From positions 62,001 to 126,000 of the forward strand of contig NZ_CAIJDP010000062.1 in the NCBI RefSeq assembly GCF_903819435.1: a stretch of DNA of 64,000 nt. Reading direction: 5' to 3'. The notes below the pieces were generated by a model. That model was not told where the DNA came from. It saw only the letters and a list, made by a program, of their open reading frames with translations, and searched no databases. The stretch comes from Flavobacterium salmonis (lineage in GTDB: Bacteria; Bacteroidota; Bacteroidia; Flavobacteriales; Flavobacteriaceae). This document shows positions 9,493 through 18,758 of this stretch, one piece after another. A program made the position numbers and the translations under genes. How positions within the stretch are numbered: the first letter of the stretch is position 1; each line of letters starts with the position of its first letter.

Positions 9493-11049
9493 ATGAAAAA
9501 GCTTCTTATAATAGCGGTTCTTATTAGTTCAATCCATTTGTTTGGACAAGACCGAACCATAAAAGTAGATTTCAACAAATCTTCGGGAAAAATAAACACC
9601 ATGTTCAAAGAATGTATTGGTGCCGGAAGAGCAAATGAAGGATTACGTGCAGATTGGCAGCAGCAATTGGCAATGGCAAAAAAAGAATGTGATTTTAAAT
9701 ACATTCGTTTTCATGGTTTATTGTCTGATGACATGGCGGTTTACCGAGAAGATTCAAAAGGAAATCCGGAATACAACTATCAATATGTAGATGTTTTGTT
9801 TGATTTTATCGTGAGTCTTAAAATGAAACCTTTTGTTGAATTGGGTTTTATGCCTAACGCACTGGCAAGCGGAAGTGAAACGATTTTCTGGTGGAAAGGA
9901 AATGTGACACCTCCAAAAGATTATAAAAAATGGGAAGATTTGATTCGGAATCTAACAGCACATTTTACAGAAAGATACGGAGTCGAAGAAGTAAAGACCT
10001 GGTATTTTGAAGTTTGGAATGAACCGAATCTAACGCCCGGTTTCTGGACAGGTACACAGGCAGAATATTTTAAATTATACGATTATGCAGCCAGGGGTAT
10101 CAAAGATGTAAATAAAGATTATAAAGTAGGCGGTCCGGCAACAGCCGGTGCTGGGTGGGTTCCGGAGACAATTGAATTTGCGGCTAAAAATAATGTTCCG
10201 CTGGATTTTATTTCGACACATACTTATGGAGTAAATCAGGGTTATCTGGACGAATTTGGAACCTCCGGAACTGTTTTGAGTCCAGACGTAAACAGCATTA
10301 GCGGAGATGTCATCAATTCGCGTAAGCAGATCACCAATTCGGTTAAACCAAATCTGGAATTACATTACACAGAATGGAGTTCATCTTATACACCGTCAGA
10401 CCCTATTCACGACAGCTACCATTCGGCAGCGTATATTTTACAGAAATTAAAACAGGTTGGCAATGCGGCGAACTCAATGTCGTACTGGGTTTTTACGGAT
10501 ATTTTTGAAGAAGCAGGCCCTAGATTTACACCTTTTCACGGAGGTTTTGGTTTGCTAAATACACAGGGGATTAAAAAACCGGCCTACTTCTCTTATTTAT
10601 TATTAAACAAATTAGGAGAAACAGAACTTCAAAATACGGATAAAGCTTCATGGGCAGCTAAAAATGCAAAAGGAGATTTTCAGCTTTTATTTTGGGATTT
10701 TACCAATACACATCCGGGTGACAAAGTTTGGAATCAGACTTATTACGTCAAAGATTTGCCTTCAAAAGAAAAAGGAAAAGTAAAAATTGAAATTGAAGGA
10801 CTGCAAAAAGGGAAATACATTCTGGAAATCTACAAAGTAGGTTATAAATCAAATGATGCTTATGCAGATTATTTGGCGATGGGCAAACCGACGCAGTTAA
10901 CCAAACAACAGGTTATTTCGCTAAAAGAAAAAAATAATGGAGATGTAATCGCAACAGAAAAAGTAACGATAAATACAACAGGAACTTATAGTAAGGATTT
11001 CAAGATAAATGAGAATGACGTTGTCTTGTTTAATCTGATAAAACTATAA
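9493..11049 (+). CDS. Glycoside hydrolase family 39 (beta-xylosidase-type)
   Basis: A 518-residue secreted enzyme with a short signal peptide (LFGQ, residue 19). GH39 barrel motifs: acid/base Glu177 in FEVWNEPN and nucleophile Glu294 in HYTEWSSSY. The substrate-side motifs FHGLLSDDM and STHTYG are typical of GH39 beta-xylosidases. A C-terminal beta domain (about 400-518) follows. In this locus it may remove beta-xylose or act on related pentose links. The spacer before it (82 bp) holds nothing recognisable. Confidence 0.88.
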   Translation: MKKLLIIAVLISSIHLFGQDRTIKVDFNKSSGKINTMFKECIGAGRANEGLRADWQQQLAMAKKECDFKYIRFHGLLSDDMAVYREDSKGNPEYNYQYVDVLFDFIVSLKMKPFVELGFMPNALASGSETIFWWKGNVTPPKDYKKWEDLIRNLTAHFTERYGVEEVKTWYFEVWNEPNLTPGFWTGTQAEYFKLYDYAARGIKDVNKDYKVGGPATAGAGWVPETIEFAAKNNVPLDFISTHTYGVNQGYLDEFGTSGTVLSPDVNSISGDVINSRKQITNSVKPNLELHYTEWSSSYTPSDPIHDSYHSAAYILQKLKQVGNAANSMSYWVFTDIFEEAGPRFTPFHGGFGLLNTQGIKKPAYFSYLLLNKLGETELQNTDKASWAAKNAKGDFQLLFWDFTNTHPGDKVWNQTYYVKDLPSKEKGKVKIEIEGLQKGKYILEIYKVGYKSNDAYADYLAMGKPTQLTKQQVISLKEKNNGDVIATEKVTINTTGTYSKDFKINENDVVLFNLIKL

Positions 11050-11151
11050 TTAGAACAATGAACATAAAATAAACCAATAATAAAATTTAAACACCACGAT
11101 TTTAAAATTTTAGTGAGAATGGGATTTTAAATCTATTAACGAAAATGATCT

Positions 11152-13380
11152 ATGAAAAACAAAATTTTACAACTGTCAGCATTCATGGCTTTTGTGGTTT
11201 TTACTTCCGGTAAAAATTACGCACAAAATTCAGGTGTTGCTCAAAAAGCATATACAGGTAAAGAAATACGGACAGGATTTGATGCGAAAATTGATAAGTT
11301 AATTTCTCAAATGACACTTGAGGAAAAAATCGGGATGCTGCATGGCAATAGTATGTTCACGTCCGGCGGTGTAAAGCGTTTGGGGATTCCGGAACTAAAA
11401 ATGGCAGATGGCCCGTTAGGAGTTCGTGAAGAAATTTCAAGAGACAATTGGTCTCCGGCAGGTTTAACCAATGATTTTGCAACCTATTACCCGGCGGGAG
11501 GAGGATTGGCTGCTACGTGGAATGTAGAGATGGCGCACAAATTCGGAACCAGTTTGGGAGAAGAATTACGTGCAAGAGATAAAGACATGCTGCTTTCGCC
11601 TGCAATTAATATTGTGAGAACACCACTGGGAGGAAGAACATATGAATACATGTCTGAAGACCCATTTCTAAATAAAAAAATTGCGGTGCCTTTGATTGTT
11701 GGTTTACAGGAAAATGATGTTATGGCGTGTGTAAAACATTACGCAGCCAATAATCAGGAAACCAATCGTGATTTTGTAGATGTGCAAATTGACGAGCGTA
11801 CTTTGCGCGAAATCTATCTTCCTGCCTTTGAAGCTTCTGTAAAAGAAGGAAAAGTCTATAGTATAATGGGGGCTTACAATAAATTCAGAGGTGAATATTT
11901 ATGTGAGAATGATTATATGCTCAATAAAATACTTCGTGATGAATGGGGATTTAAAGGTGTTGTAGTTTCAGATTGGGCAGCGGTACATTCAACAGGAAAA
12001 GCTTTAAAGAACGGTTTAGATATCGAAATGGGAACACCAAAACCATTCAACGAATTTTTCCTGGCCGATAAATTAATCGCAGCAGTTAAATCAGGAGAAG
12101 TTTCAGAAACAGAAATTAATCTGCATGTAAAACGTATTTTACGAACCCTGTTTCAGGTAAAAGCGATAGATGGGAAAAACCGTGCTAAAGCAAGCATTGC
12201 AACCGAAGCACATTATCAGGACGCTTATAAAATAGCAGCGGAAGCAATTGTCTTACTGAAAAATGAAAATAATGCATTGCCTCTAAAATTAGACGGGGTT
12301 AAATCTGTTGCGGTAATTGGAAACAATGCAACCAAGAAAAATGCATTAGGCGGATTTGGAGCCGGTGTAAAAACCAAAAGAGAAGTTACCCCTCTTGAAG
12401 GATTACAGAACAGATTGCCTTCATCGATAAAAATTAATTACGCCGAAGGATACTTAGAGCGTTACGAAGAAAAAAACAAAGGTAATTTAGGGAATCTTAC
12501 ATCGACTGGTCCTGTAACAATAGATCAGTTAGATCCGTCTAAATTACAAGAAGCAATAGAAGCAGCTAAAAATTCAGATGTAGCTATCATATTCGCAGGT
12601 TCAAACCGTGATTATGAAACTGAAGCTTCAGACCGAAGAGATTTACACTTACCATTCGGACAAGAAGAATTAATCAAAAAAGTATTAGCCGTTAATCCTA
12701 AAACCATTGTGGTTATGATTGCCGGAGCTCCTTTTGATATTAATGAAGTAAGCAACAAAACTTCAGCTTTAGTCTGGAGTTGGTTTAATGGTTCTGAAGG
12801 TGGAAATGCTTTGGCTGATGTACTGTTGGGGAAAGTAAATCCATCAGGAAAATTACCATGGACAATGCCTAAAAATCTTATGGACTCTCCTGCACATGCA
12901 ACAAACAGTTTTCCAGGTGACAAAGCAGTAAATTACGCTGAAGGGATTCTAGTAGGATATCGTTGGTTTGATACTAAAAAAATTGAACCGTTATATCCTT
13001 TTGGATACGGATTATCATATACCCGTTTTGCTTTTGAAAATGCTAAAGCAAATAAAACACTATATGCTTCAGGTGAAACGATTTCTGTTTCAATTAATGT
13101 TAAAAATACGGGTAAGACAGATGGAAAAGAAGTTGTTCAGTTATATGCTTCAAAATCTGATTCAAAAGTAACGCGAGCTGCAAAAGAATTAAAAGGATTC
13201 AGAAAAGTATTTGTAAAAGCCGGCAGTTCTCAACCGGTAACGATTCAGGTTCCGGTTAAGGAACTTGCCTACTATGATGTCGCTTCAAAGAAATGGATAG
13301 TAGAACCGGGAAAATATACACTGAGTCTGGGGAATTCTTCAAGAGACATCAAAAAAGAAATTATAGTAAACATTAAATAA
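11152..13380 (+). CDS. Glycoside hydrolase family 3 beta-glucosidase
   Basis: A 742-residue periplasmic enzyme (signal peptide ending about YAQ, residue 25). GH3 domains in order: barrel (about 45-340), alpha/beta sandwich (360-580) and fibronectin-III-like end (640-742). The nucleophile is Asp274 in VVSDW; KH (195-196) and NQET are conserved; the acid/base is probably Glu491 in the EASDR segment. The likely role is to release glucose from cello- or gluco-oligosaccharides after side chains are removed. The 102-bp spacer upstream has no obvious hairpin. Confidence 0.9.
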   Translation: MKNKILQLSAFMAFVVFTSGKNYAQNSGVAQKAYTGKEIRTGFDAKIDKLISQMTLEEKIGMLHGNSMFTSGGVKRLGIPELKMADGPLGVREEISRDNWSPAGLTNDFATYYPAGGGLAATWNVEMAHKFGTSLGEELRARDKDMLLSPAINIVRTPLGGRTYEYMSEDPFLNKKIAVPLIVGLQENDVMACVKHYAANNQETNRDFVDVQIDERTLREIYLPAFEASVKEGKVYSIMGAYNKFRGEYLCENDYMLNKILRDEWGFKGVVVSDWAAVHSTGKALKNGLDIEMGTPKPFNEFFLADKLIAAVKSGEVSETEINLHVKRILRTLFQVKAIDGKNRAKASIATEAHYQDAYKIAAEAIVLLKNENNALPLKLDGVKSVAVIGNNATKKNALGGFGAGVKTKREVTPLEGLQNRLPSSIKINYAEGYLERYEEKNKGNLGNLTSTGPVTIDQLDPSKLQEAIEAAKNSDVAIIFAGSNRDYETEASDRRDLHLPFGQEELIKKVLAVNPKTIVVMIAGAPFDINEVSNKTSALVWSWFNGSEGGNALADVLLGKVNPSGKLPWTMPKNLMDSPAHATNSFPGDKAVNYAEGILVGYRWFDTKKIEPLYPFGYGLSYTRFAFENAKANKTLYASGETISVSINVKNTGKTDGKEVVQLYASKSDSKVTRAAKELKGFRKVFVKAGSSQPVTIQVPVKELAYYDVASKKWIVEPGKYTLSLGNSSRDIKKEIIVNIK

Positions 13381-13427
13381 AAATTCAAATAACCGCCACT
13401 TTATTAACTTAAACAACCAAATTAACA

Positions 13428-14924
13428 ATGAAAAAAATAATAAAAATGTACTTATTAAACACGATTTTGTGTTTATCTTTTTTGGGTATCCTCGCCTGTA
13501 GTTCCGATAAGGAAACTTCGGAGGAAACAGATCCAATAGTAAAAACCCTGACCGTAAATGTCAATAAAGTTGAGCTTGACAGTAAAGCTAACAGTGCAGA
13601 TGTAATTGTTGCCACAAACAGCACAGGATGGTCAGTAAGTACATCAGATGCAACCTGGATAAAATTTTCTCCAGCTACGGGTGTAGCGGGCAGAACAACA
13701 GTTACGATTTCTGTTTTAGAAAACACCAGTTCTGTAACAAGAACGGCAGATGTTACTATCAGTTCCAGCGAAGTAGCTTCGGTAAAAATAACCGTTTCGC
13801 AAGCAGGAAAGACAGGTTTATATCCGAGCTATAATACGAATCCAATTGCAGCAGATGCTACAGGTATGAGCAGTACTGCTGTACAATTGGCCGCTAAAAT
13901 GAAATTGGGCTGGAATATCGGAAACACTTTAGAAGCGACTGGAAGTGAAACGGCCTGGGGAAATCCAAAAGTTACAAAAGCACTAATCGATCTGGTTAAA
14001 GCAAACGGTTTTAATGCTATTAGAATTCCGTGTTCATGGAATCAATATGCTAATGCTACAACAGCAAAAATTAATACAATATGGCTGGACAGAGTTAAAG
14101 AAGTTGTTCAGTATTGTGTTGATAATGATATGTATGTAATTGTAAACATCCACTGGGATGGCGGATGGCTGGAAAGAAATGTTACCGAAGCCAAGCAATT
14201 AGAAAACAACGCTAAACAAAAAGCTTTTTGGGAGCAAATTGCAACACACCTACGCGGATTTGATGAGCATTTACTTTTTGCAAGTGCTAATGAACCGGAT
14301 GTTACGAATGCCACAGGAATGACTGTACTTAAGTCTTATCATCAGACTTTTATTGATGCTGTTCGTTCAACAGGAGGGAAAAATGCGTATCGTAATTTAA
14401 TTATTCAGGGACCCTTGACAGATATTGAAAAAACAAACGAATTGATGACATCATTACCTACAGATCCAGCTGCAAACCGTATGATGGCTGAGGTTCACTT
14501 TTATCCGTATCAGTTTACCCTGATGACCGAAGATGCTGAATGGGGTAAAATGTTTTATTATTGGGGAGCAGGAAACCATTCCATTACGGATACTTCACAC
14601 AATCCAACCTGGGGGGAGGAAGCTGATGTGGACAAATTTTTCTTAATGATGAAAACACAATTTGTAGACAAAGGAATTCCTGTAATCTTAGGCGAATTTG
14701 GAGCAATCAGACGTAATTTAACCGGTGATGCGTTAACCTTACATCTAAAATCAAGAGCAGCTTTTTATAAATATGTTGTTAAACAATCAAAAGCAAATGG
14801 TTTAGTTCCTTTTTACTGGGATGCAGGAAATCTGGGAGTAAACACAATGTCTTTATTTGACAGAAGCAATAATACCGTATACGATTCACAGGCATTAACA
14901 GCCTTACAGGACGGGTTGAAATAA
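13428..14924 (+). CDS. GH5 endo-glucanase/xyloglucanase with BACON domain, lipoprotein
   Basis: A 498-residue lipoprotein (LGILAC, Cys24) with a BACON beta-sandwich (about 38-127; GWSVSTSDATWIKFSP is typical) before a GH5 barrel (145-498). The acid/base is Glu289 in ASANEP and the nucleophile is Glu423 in LGEFG. WNIGNTLEA and ETAWGNPK match subfamily GH5_4, which holds many xyloglucanases; the characterised Bacteroides xyloglucanase also has BACON plus GH5_4. It probably makes the first surface cuts in the backbone. It is a close paralogue of the next gene, which lacks BACON. Confidence 0.9.
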   Translation: MKKIIKMYLLNTILCLSFLGILACSSDKETSEETDPIVKTLTVNVNKVELDSKANSADVIVATNSTGWSVSTSDATWIKFSPATGVAGRTTVTISVLENTSSVTRTADVTISSSEVASVKITVSQAGKTGLYPSYNTNPIAADATGMSSTAVQLAAKMKLGWNIGNTLEATGSETAWGNPKVTKALIDLVKANGFNAIRIPCSWNQYANATTAKINTIWLDRVKEVVQYCVDNDMYVIVNIHWDGGWLERNVTEAKQLENNAKQKAFWEQIATHLRGFDEHLLFASANEPDVTNATGMTVLKSYHQTFIDAVRSTGGKNAYRNLIIQGPLTDIEKTNELMTSLPTDPAANRMMAEVHFYPYQFTLMTEDAEWGKMFYYWGAGNHSITDTSHNPTWGEEADVDKFFLMMKTQFVDKGIPVILGEFGAIRRNLTGDALTLHLKSRAAFYKYVVKQSKANGLVPFYWDAGNLGVNTMSLFDRSNNTVYDSQALTALQDGLK

Positions 14925-14940
14925 AAAATTATTAAAAGCT

Positions 14941-14990
14941 CTACAGTTATTTACAAAACTAATGACTAATTAACTGTAGATTTCTTTTAT
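14941..14990 (+). terminator. Intrinsic terminator-like hairpin after first GH5
   Basis: Stem CTACAGTTA / TAACTGTAG with a ~21-base loop, followed by a T-rich tract (ATTTCTTTT). Confidence 0.5.
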
Positions 14991-15026
14991 CAATTTTAAA
15001 GATTATTTTTTACATCAGATTTTTTT

Positions 15027-15070
15027 AAGCCATTATTTCTTTTTCTTTCAGATTTGAAATAATGGCTTTT
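15027..15070 (+). terminator. Strong hairpin between the two GH5 genes
   Basis: A 13-base stem AAGCCATTATTTC / GAAATAATGGCTT with a loop of about 16 bases and T runs on both sides, able to work in either direction. With the hairpin just upstream it suggests that the two GH5 genes are separately transcribed or attenuated. Confidence 0.7.
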
Positions 15071-15131
15071 ACTCCTTTAATAAAAAAATATTATACTTTA
15101 ACTTATTCATTTAACGAAAAAATTAAATATC

Positions 15132-16385
15132 ATGAAAAAAACATTTATGAATTGCCAAATTACATTTTTATTGTGTTTGGGGTTATTAGCAAATCTTTCC
15201 TGTAGTAATGATGTTCCTGAGCAAAAAAATACTGCAGAAACGAATTCAGCTGTATCAGTTTCAACTTCAAAATTACCAAATTATAATACAAATCCATTAC
15301 CGGCTGATGCTTCAGGCATGGGGAGCGATGCCAAAACTATTGCTTCAAAAATTAAAATAGGCTGGAATATCGGTAATACGATGGAAGCTACCGGCGGTGA
15401 AACGGCTTGGGGAAACCCAAAAGTGACCAAAGCATTAATAGATTTAGTAAAAGCGAAAGGGTTTAATGCTGTAAGGATTCCATGTTCCTGGAACCAATAT
15501 TTGGCTAATTCGACAACTGCTCAAATAAAATCAGATTGGATGAACAGGGTTAAGGAAGTGGTAAAATATTGTAATGATAACGGAATGTATTGTATTGTAA
15601 ACGTGCATTGGGACGGCGGATGGCTGGAGAACAACATTACAGTAGCAAAACAAGCAGAAAACAACGAAAAACAAAAAGCATTCTGGGAGCAAATTGCTAC
15701 CAGTCTTAGAGATTTCAACGGATTATTACTTTTTGCAAGTGCTAACGAACCAAATGTAGACAATGCAGAACAAATGGCCGTACTTAAATCTTATCATCAG
15801 ACTTTTATTGATGCGGTGCGTTCTACAGGAGGAAAAAATGCTTACAGAACCTTAATCATTCAGGGACCGGGAACAGATATTACAAAAACAAACCAATTAA
15901 TGACTTCTTTACCTACAGATAAATTAGCAGGTCGAATGATGGTAGAAGTACATTATTATGCGCCATGGCAATTTGCTGGTTTGACTCAGGATGAAAGTTG
16001 GGGAAAAATGTTTTATTATTGGGGAAATGGATTTAAATCTACAACCGATACCGGCAGAAATGCAACCTGGGGAGAGGAATCTGCAGTATCAGCCGATTTT
16101 AAACTAATGAAAACACAGTTCGTAGACAAAGGAATTCCGGTAATTTTAGGAGAATTTGGTGCCATTAGACGTTCTTCATTAACCGGAGATAATCTAACGA
16201 AACATTTGGCATCACGTGCTTATTATTTAAAATATGTAGTGCAACAGGCAAAGGCTAATGGTTTAGTACCTTTTTACTGGGATGAAGGAAGCATGACAAA
16301 TAATGGTTTTGGAATAATCAACAGAACGAACAATACCGTTTTTGACACTAAAGCACTCAATGCTTTAATGGATGGTTTAAAGTAG
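15132..16385 (+). CDS. GH5 endo-glucanase/xyloglucanase, lipoprotein (no BACON)
   Basis: A 417-residue lipoprotein (ANLSC, Cys24) with a short linker and a GH5_4-type barrel. The acid/base is Glu206 in ASANEP and the nucleophile is Glu341 in LGEFG. It is highly similar to the gene before it from the motif YNTNP onward (e.g. LKSYHQTFIDAVRSTGGKNA shared), so it looks like a tandem duplicate in which the linker replaced BACON, or the reverse. The two may differ in where on the chain they cut or how far they reach from the membrane. Confidence 0.9.
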   Translation: MKKTFMNCQITFLLCLGLLANLSCSNDVPEQKNTAETNSAVSVSTSKLPNYNTNPLPADASGMGSDAKTIASKIKIGWNIGNTMEATGGETAWGNPKVTKALIDLVKAKGFNAVRIPCSWNQYLANSTTAQIKSDWMNRVKEVVKYCNDNGMYCIVNVHWDGGWLENNITVAKQAENNEKQKAFWEQIATSLRDFNGLLLFASANEPNVDNAEQMAVLKSYHQTFIDAVRSTGGKNAYRTLIIQGPGTDITKTNQLMTSLPTDKLAGRMMVEVHYYAPWQFAGLTQDESWGKMFYYWGNGFKSTTDTGRNATWGEESAVSADFKLMKTQFVDKGIPVILGEFGAIRRSSLTGDNLTKHLASRAYYLKYVVQQAKANGLVPFYWDEGSMTNNGFGIINRTNNTVFDTKALNALMDGLK

Positions 16386-16408
16386 AATCTGATTTATAAA
16401 AAATCAAA

Positions 16409-18355
16409 ATGAAAAAAAACATAGTAACCTTTATATTGTTTTTTTCTTTGTTTGCAAGCGCCAATGTCAGAATGCCTTTGTTGTTTTCTGACGGAATGGT
16501 GCTGCAGCGCAATAAGGAAATTCCGGTTTGGGGCTGGGCAGATGCCAACGAAAAAGTAACGATTCATTTTAACAAACAAACCAAAACCATACAGGCTGAT
16601 ACAAACGGAAAATGGATGGTTAAACTAGCTGCAGAAAAAGCCGGAGGTCCTTTTGAATTATCCATTACAGGAAAAAATAAAATTACTATTAAAGATATTT
16701 TGGTGGGCGAAGTCTGGATTTGCAGCGGACAATCCAACATGGAATTCCAGATGTATAAATTGCCTGATTTTGAAACTCAAAAGAATCAGACTAATTATCC
16801 GATGATTCGTCAGTTTGTTGTGAATCAGGATTTAAGCGAAACTCCAAAAGAAGATTTAAAAGCAGGAAAATGGACAGTTTCGAACAAAGAAAATATTCGC
16901 GATTTTACGGCAGCAGGTTTCTTTTTTGCTAAAAAGTTATATACCGAATTAAAAATTCCAATCGGAATTATCAATACATCATGGGGCGGAACCAATGTAG
17001 AAACCTGGACAAGCCACAAAGCATTTCAAAATAGTGATGAATTCAAATCGATAATTGCCGAAGTTCCAACTGTTGATATGGATGCTATTTCCGAAAGCTA
17101 TAAGAAATCCATTTTGCAAAATCTCAAAAAAGTTCAGGGTTTTGATGTTTCCATGGAAAATGAAAACCAATTTAAGGAATTCGGTTTTGATGATAAAAAT
17201 TGGCCCGAAATAAAAGTCCCTTCACTTTGGGAAAATCAGCAAATAGGCAATATCGACGGAATTGTATGGATGCGAAAAATGATTGTTTTAACTGCTGAAC
17301 AAGCCAAAAGTGAAGCCGTTTTGCATCTGGCAAAAGTCGATGATGAAGATCAGACTTTCGTAAACGGAATCCAGATTGGGACTAACAATATTTGGGACAA
17401 GCAAAGAATTTACAAAATTCCGGCAAATGTCTTAAAAGAAGGAACAAACGTAATCGCAGTCAGGATTACAGATTACAGTGGCGGCGGCGGAATTTACGGA
17501 GATCCTGCTGATTTGAAAATTCAATTTAAGGACAGTAATTTACCTCTCGAAGGATTCTGGAAATTCAATGTTGTTCAGGTAAAAATATCCGTTTCGCCAA
17601 ACAGTTACCCTTCATTATTATACAATGCTATGGTAAATCCGCTGGTTCCGTATGCGATTCAGGGGGTTTTATGGTATCAGGGTGAAGCGAATGTCTGGAG
17701 AGCAAATCAATACAAAAAAGCATTTCCGTTAATGATTCAGGACTGGAGAACAAAATGGAATCAGGGCAATTTTCCTTTTTACTATGTACAGTTGTCAACT
17801 TTTGATGAATTTGGAGGGAATAGTAAAAAAGGAAGCCGTTGGGCAGAACTTCGCGAAGCACAATCGGAAACTTTAAAAGTACCCAATACCGGAATGGCCG
17901 TTACTACAGATATCGGAAACGCAAAAGACATTCACCCAACCAACAAACAAGATGTGGGACTTCGATTGGCAGCAATTGCACTGAATAATGTTTACGGTAA
18001 AAAGCAAGTTTTTAGCGGTCCTACTTATAAATCTCAGGAAATAAAAGAGAATCAGATTATTGTGACTTTCGAAAACATAGGAGGCGGATTATCAAAACCA
18101 AATAATTCCGAATTAAAAGGTTTCGAAATCTCCGGTGCCGACAAAGTTTTTTATTCTGCGAAAGCAATAATCAAAGACAACAAAATTATCGTTTCAAGTA
18201 CTGAGGTTTCAAATCCCCTAGCAGTTCGTTATGGATGGGCGGATGATGATACGAATATCAATCTTTACAATAAAGAAAAATTTCCGGCTTCGCCCTTTAG
18301 AACCGACAATTGGGAAATGATTACGGCCAATGAAAAATATAAAATCAGCAAATAA
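16409..18355 (+). CDS. Sialate O-acetylesterase-family carbohydrate deacetylase
   Basis: A 648-residue secreted protein (signal to about ASA, residue 18). It starts with RMPLLFSDGMVLQR and a beta domain, then the SGNH/SASA esterase core with WICSGQSNM (Ser109 the expected nucleophile) and Asp507/His509 in KDIHPTNK. A GH2-type sugar-binding jelly-roll is inserted at about residues 255-375. Family members remove O-acetyl groups from sugars. In this locus the likely target is acetylated galactose of xyloglucan, so that GH2 and GH95 can act. It starts 23 bp after the GH5 stop. Confidence 0.88.
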   Translation: MKKNIVTFILFFSLFASANVRMPLLFSDGMVLQRNKEIPVWGWADANEKVTIHFNKQTKTIQADTNGKWMVKLAAEKAGGPFELSITGKNKITIKDILVGEVWICSGQSNMEFQMYKLPDFETQKNQTNYPMIRQFVVNQDLSETPKEDLKAGKWTVSNKENIRDFTAAGFFFAKKLYTELKIPIGIINTSWGGTNVETWTSHKAFQNSDEFKSIIAEVPTVDMDAISESYKKSILQNLKKVQGFDVSMENENQFKEFGFDDKNWPEIKVPSLWENQQIGNIDGIVWMRKMIVLTAEQAKSEAVLHLAKVDDEDQTFVNGIQIGTNNIWDKQRIYKIPANVLKEGTNVIAVRITDYSGGGGIYGDPADLKIQFKDSNLPLEGFWKFNVVQVKISVSPNSYPSLLYNAMVNPLVPYAIQGVLWYQGEANVWRANQYKKAFPLMIQDWRTKWNQGNFPFYYVQLSTFDEFGGNSKKGSRWAELREAQSETLKVPNTGMAVTTDIGNAKDIHPTNKQDVGLRLAAIALNNVYGKKQVFSGPTYKSQEIKENQIIVTFENIGGGLSKPNNSELKGFEISGADKVFYSAKAIIKDNKIIVSSTEVSNPLAVRYGWADDDTNINLYNKEKFPASPFRTDNWEMITANEKYKISK

Positions 18356-18758
18356 GACCTCAGATGAAAGAACAATTTTATTATGCATCTCCCTGTTTCG
18401 TTTCCCTGAAAACCTGAACTACGTTATTAATTGATTGGTTTATAGTTTTAGCTAAATTAATTAGAACTAAAAGGTCTAAAGAGACCATGCAGATTTAGCT
18501 TATTCTTGTTTCTGACGATAAACAGTTAACGTGAAGGTTTGGTCACATAAATTAAAATGCGCCTGTCAGGATATATGCCCCAATTTATCCTTCATAATCA
18601 TCATACTCTGCAGTCAGTTTTACTTTCCAATGAAAATTAATTATCAGTTGAAATATAAAATTCAGCAGGAATGATTAATATTGTAGGAACGGATTTTTAT
18701 CCGTAAAAATGGTAATCATAATAGGTTCCATCGGAACGGCACATTTAAAATGGAATAC
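18356..18758. other. Long spacer before GH95 with repeat-like palindromes
   Basis: About 400 bp with no convincing gene. The end carries two small palindromes: ACGGAT-TTTT-ATCCGT (18689-18704) and GTTCC-ATC-GGAAC (18725-18737). Read on the - strand, about 18500-18630 gives short peptide-like text (VKLTAEYDDYEG) broken by stops, possibly a gene remnant. I see no clear promoter. Confidence 0.5.
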
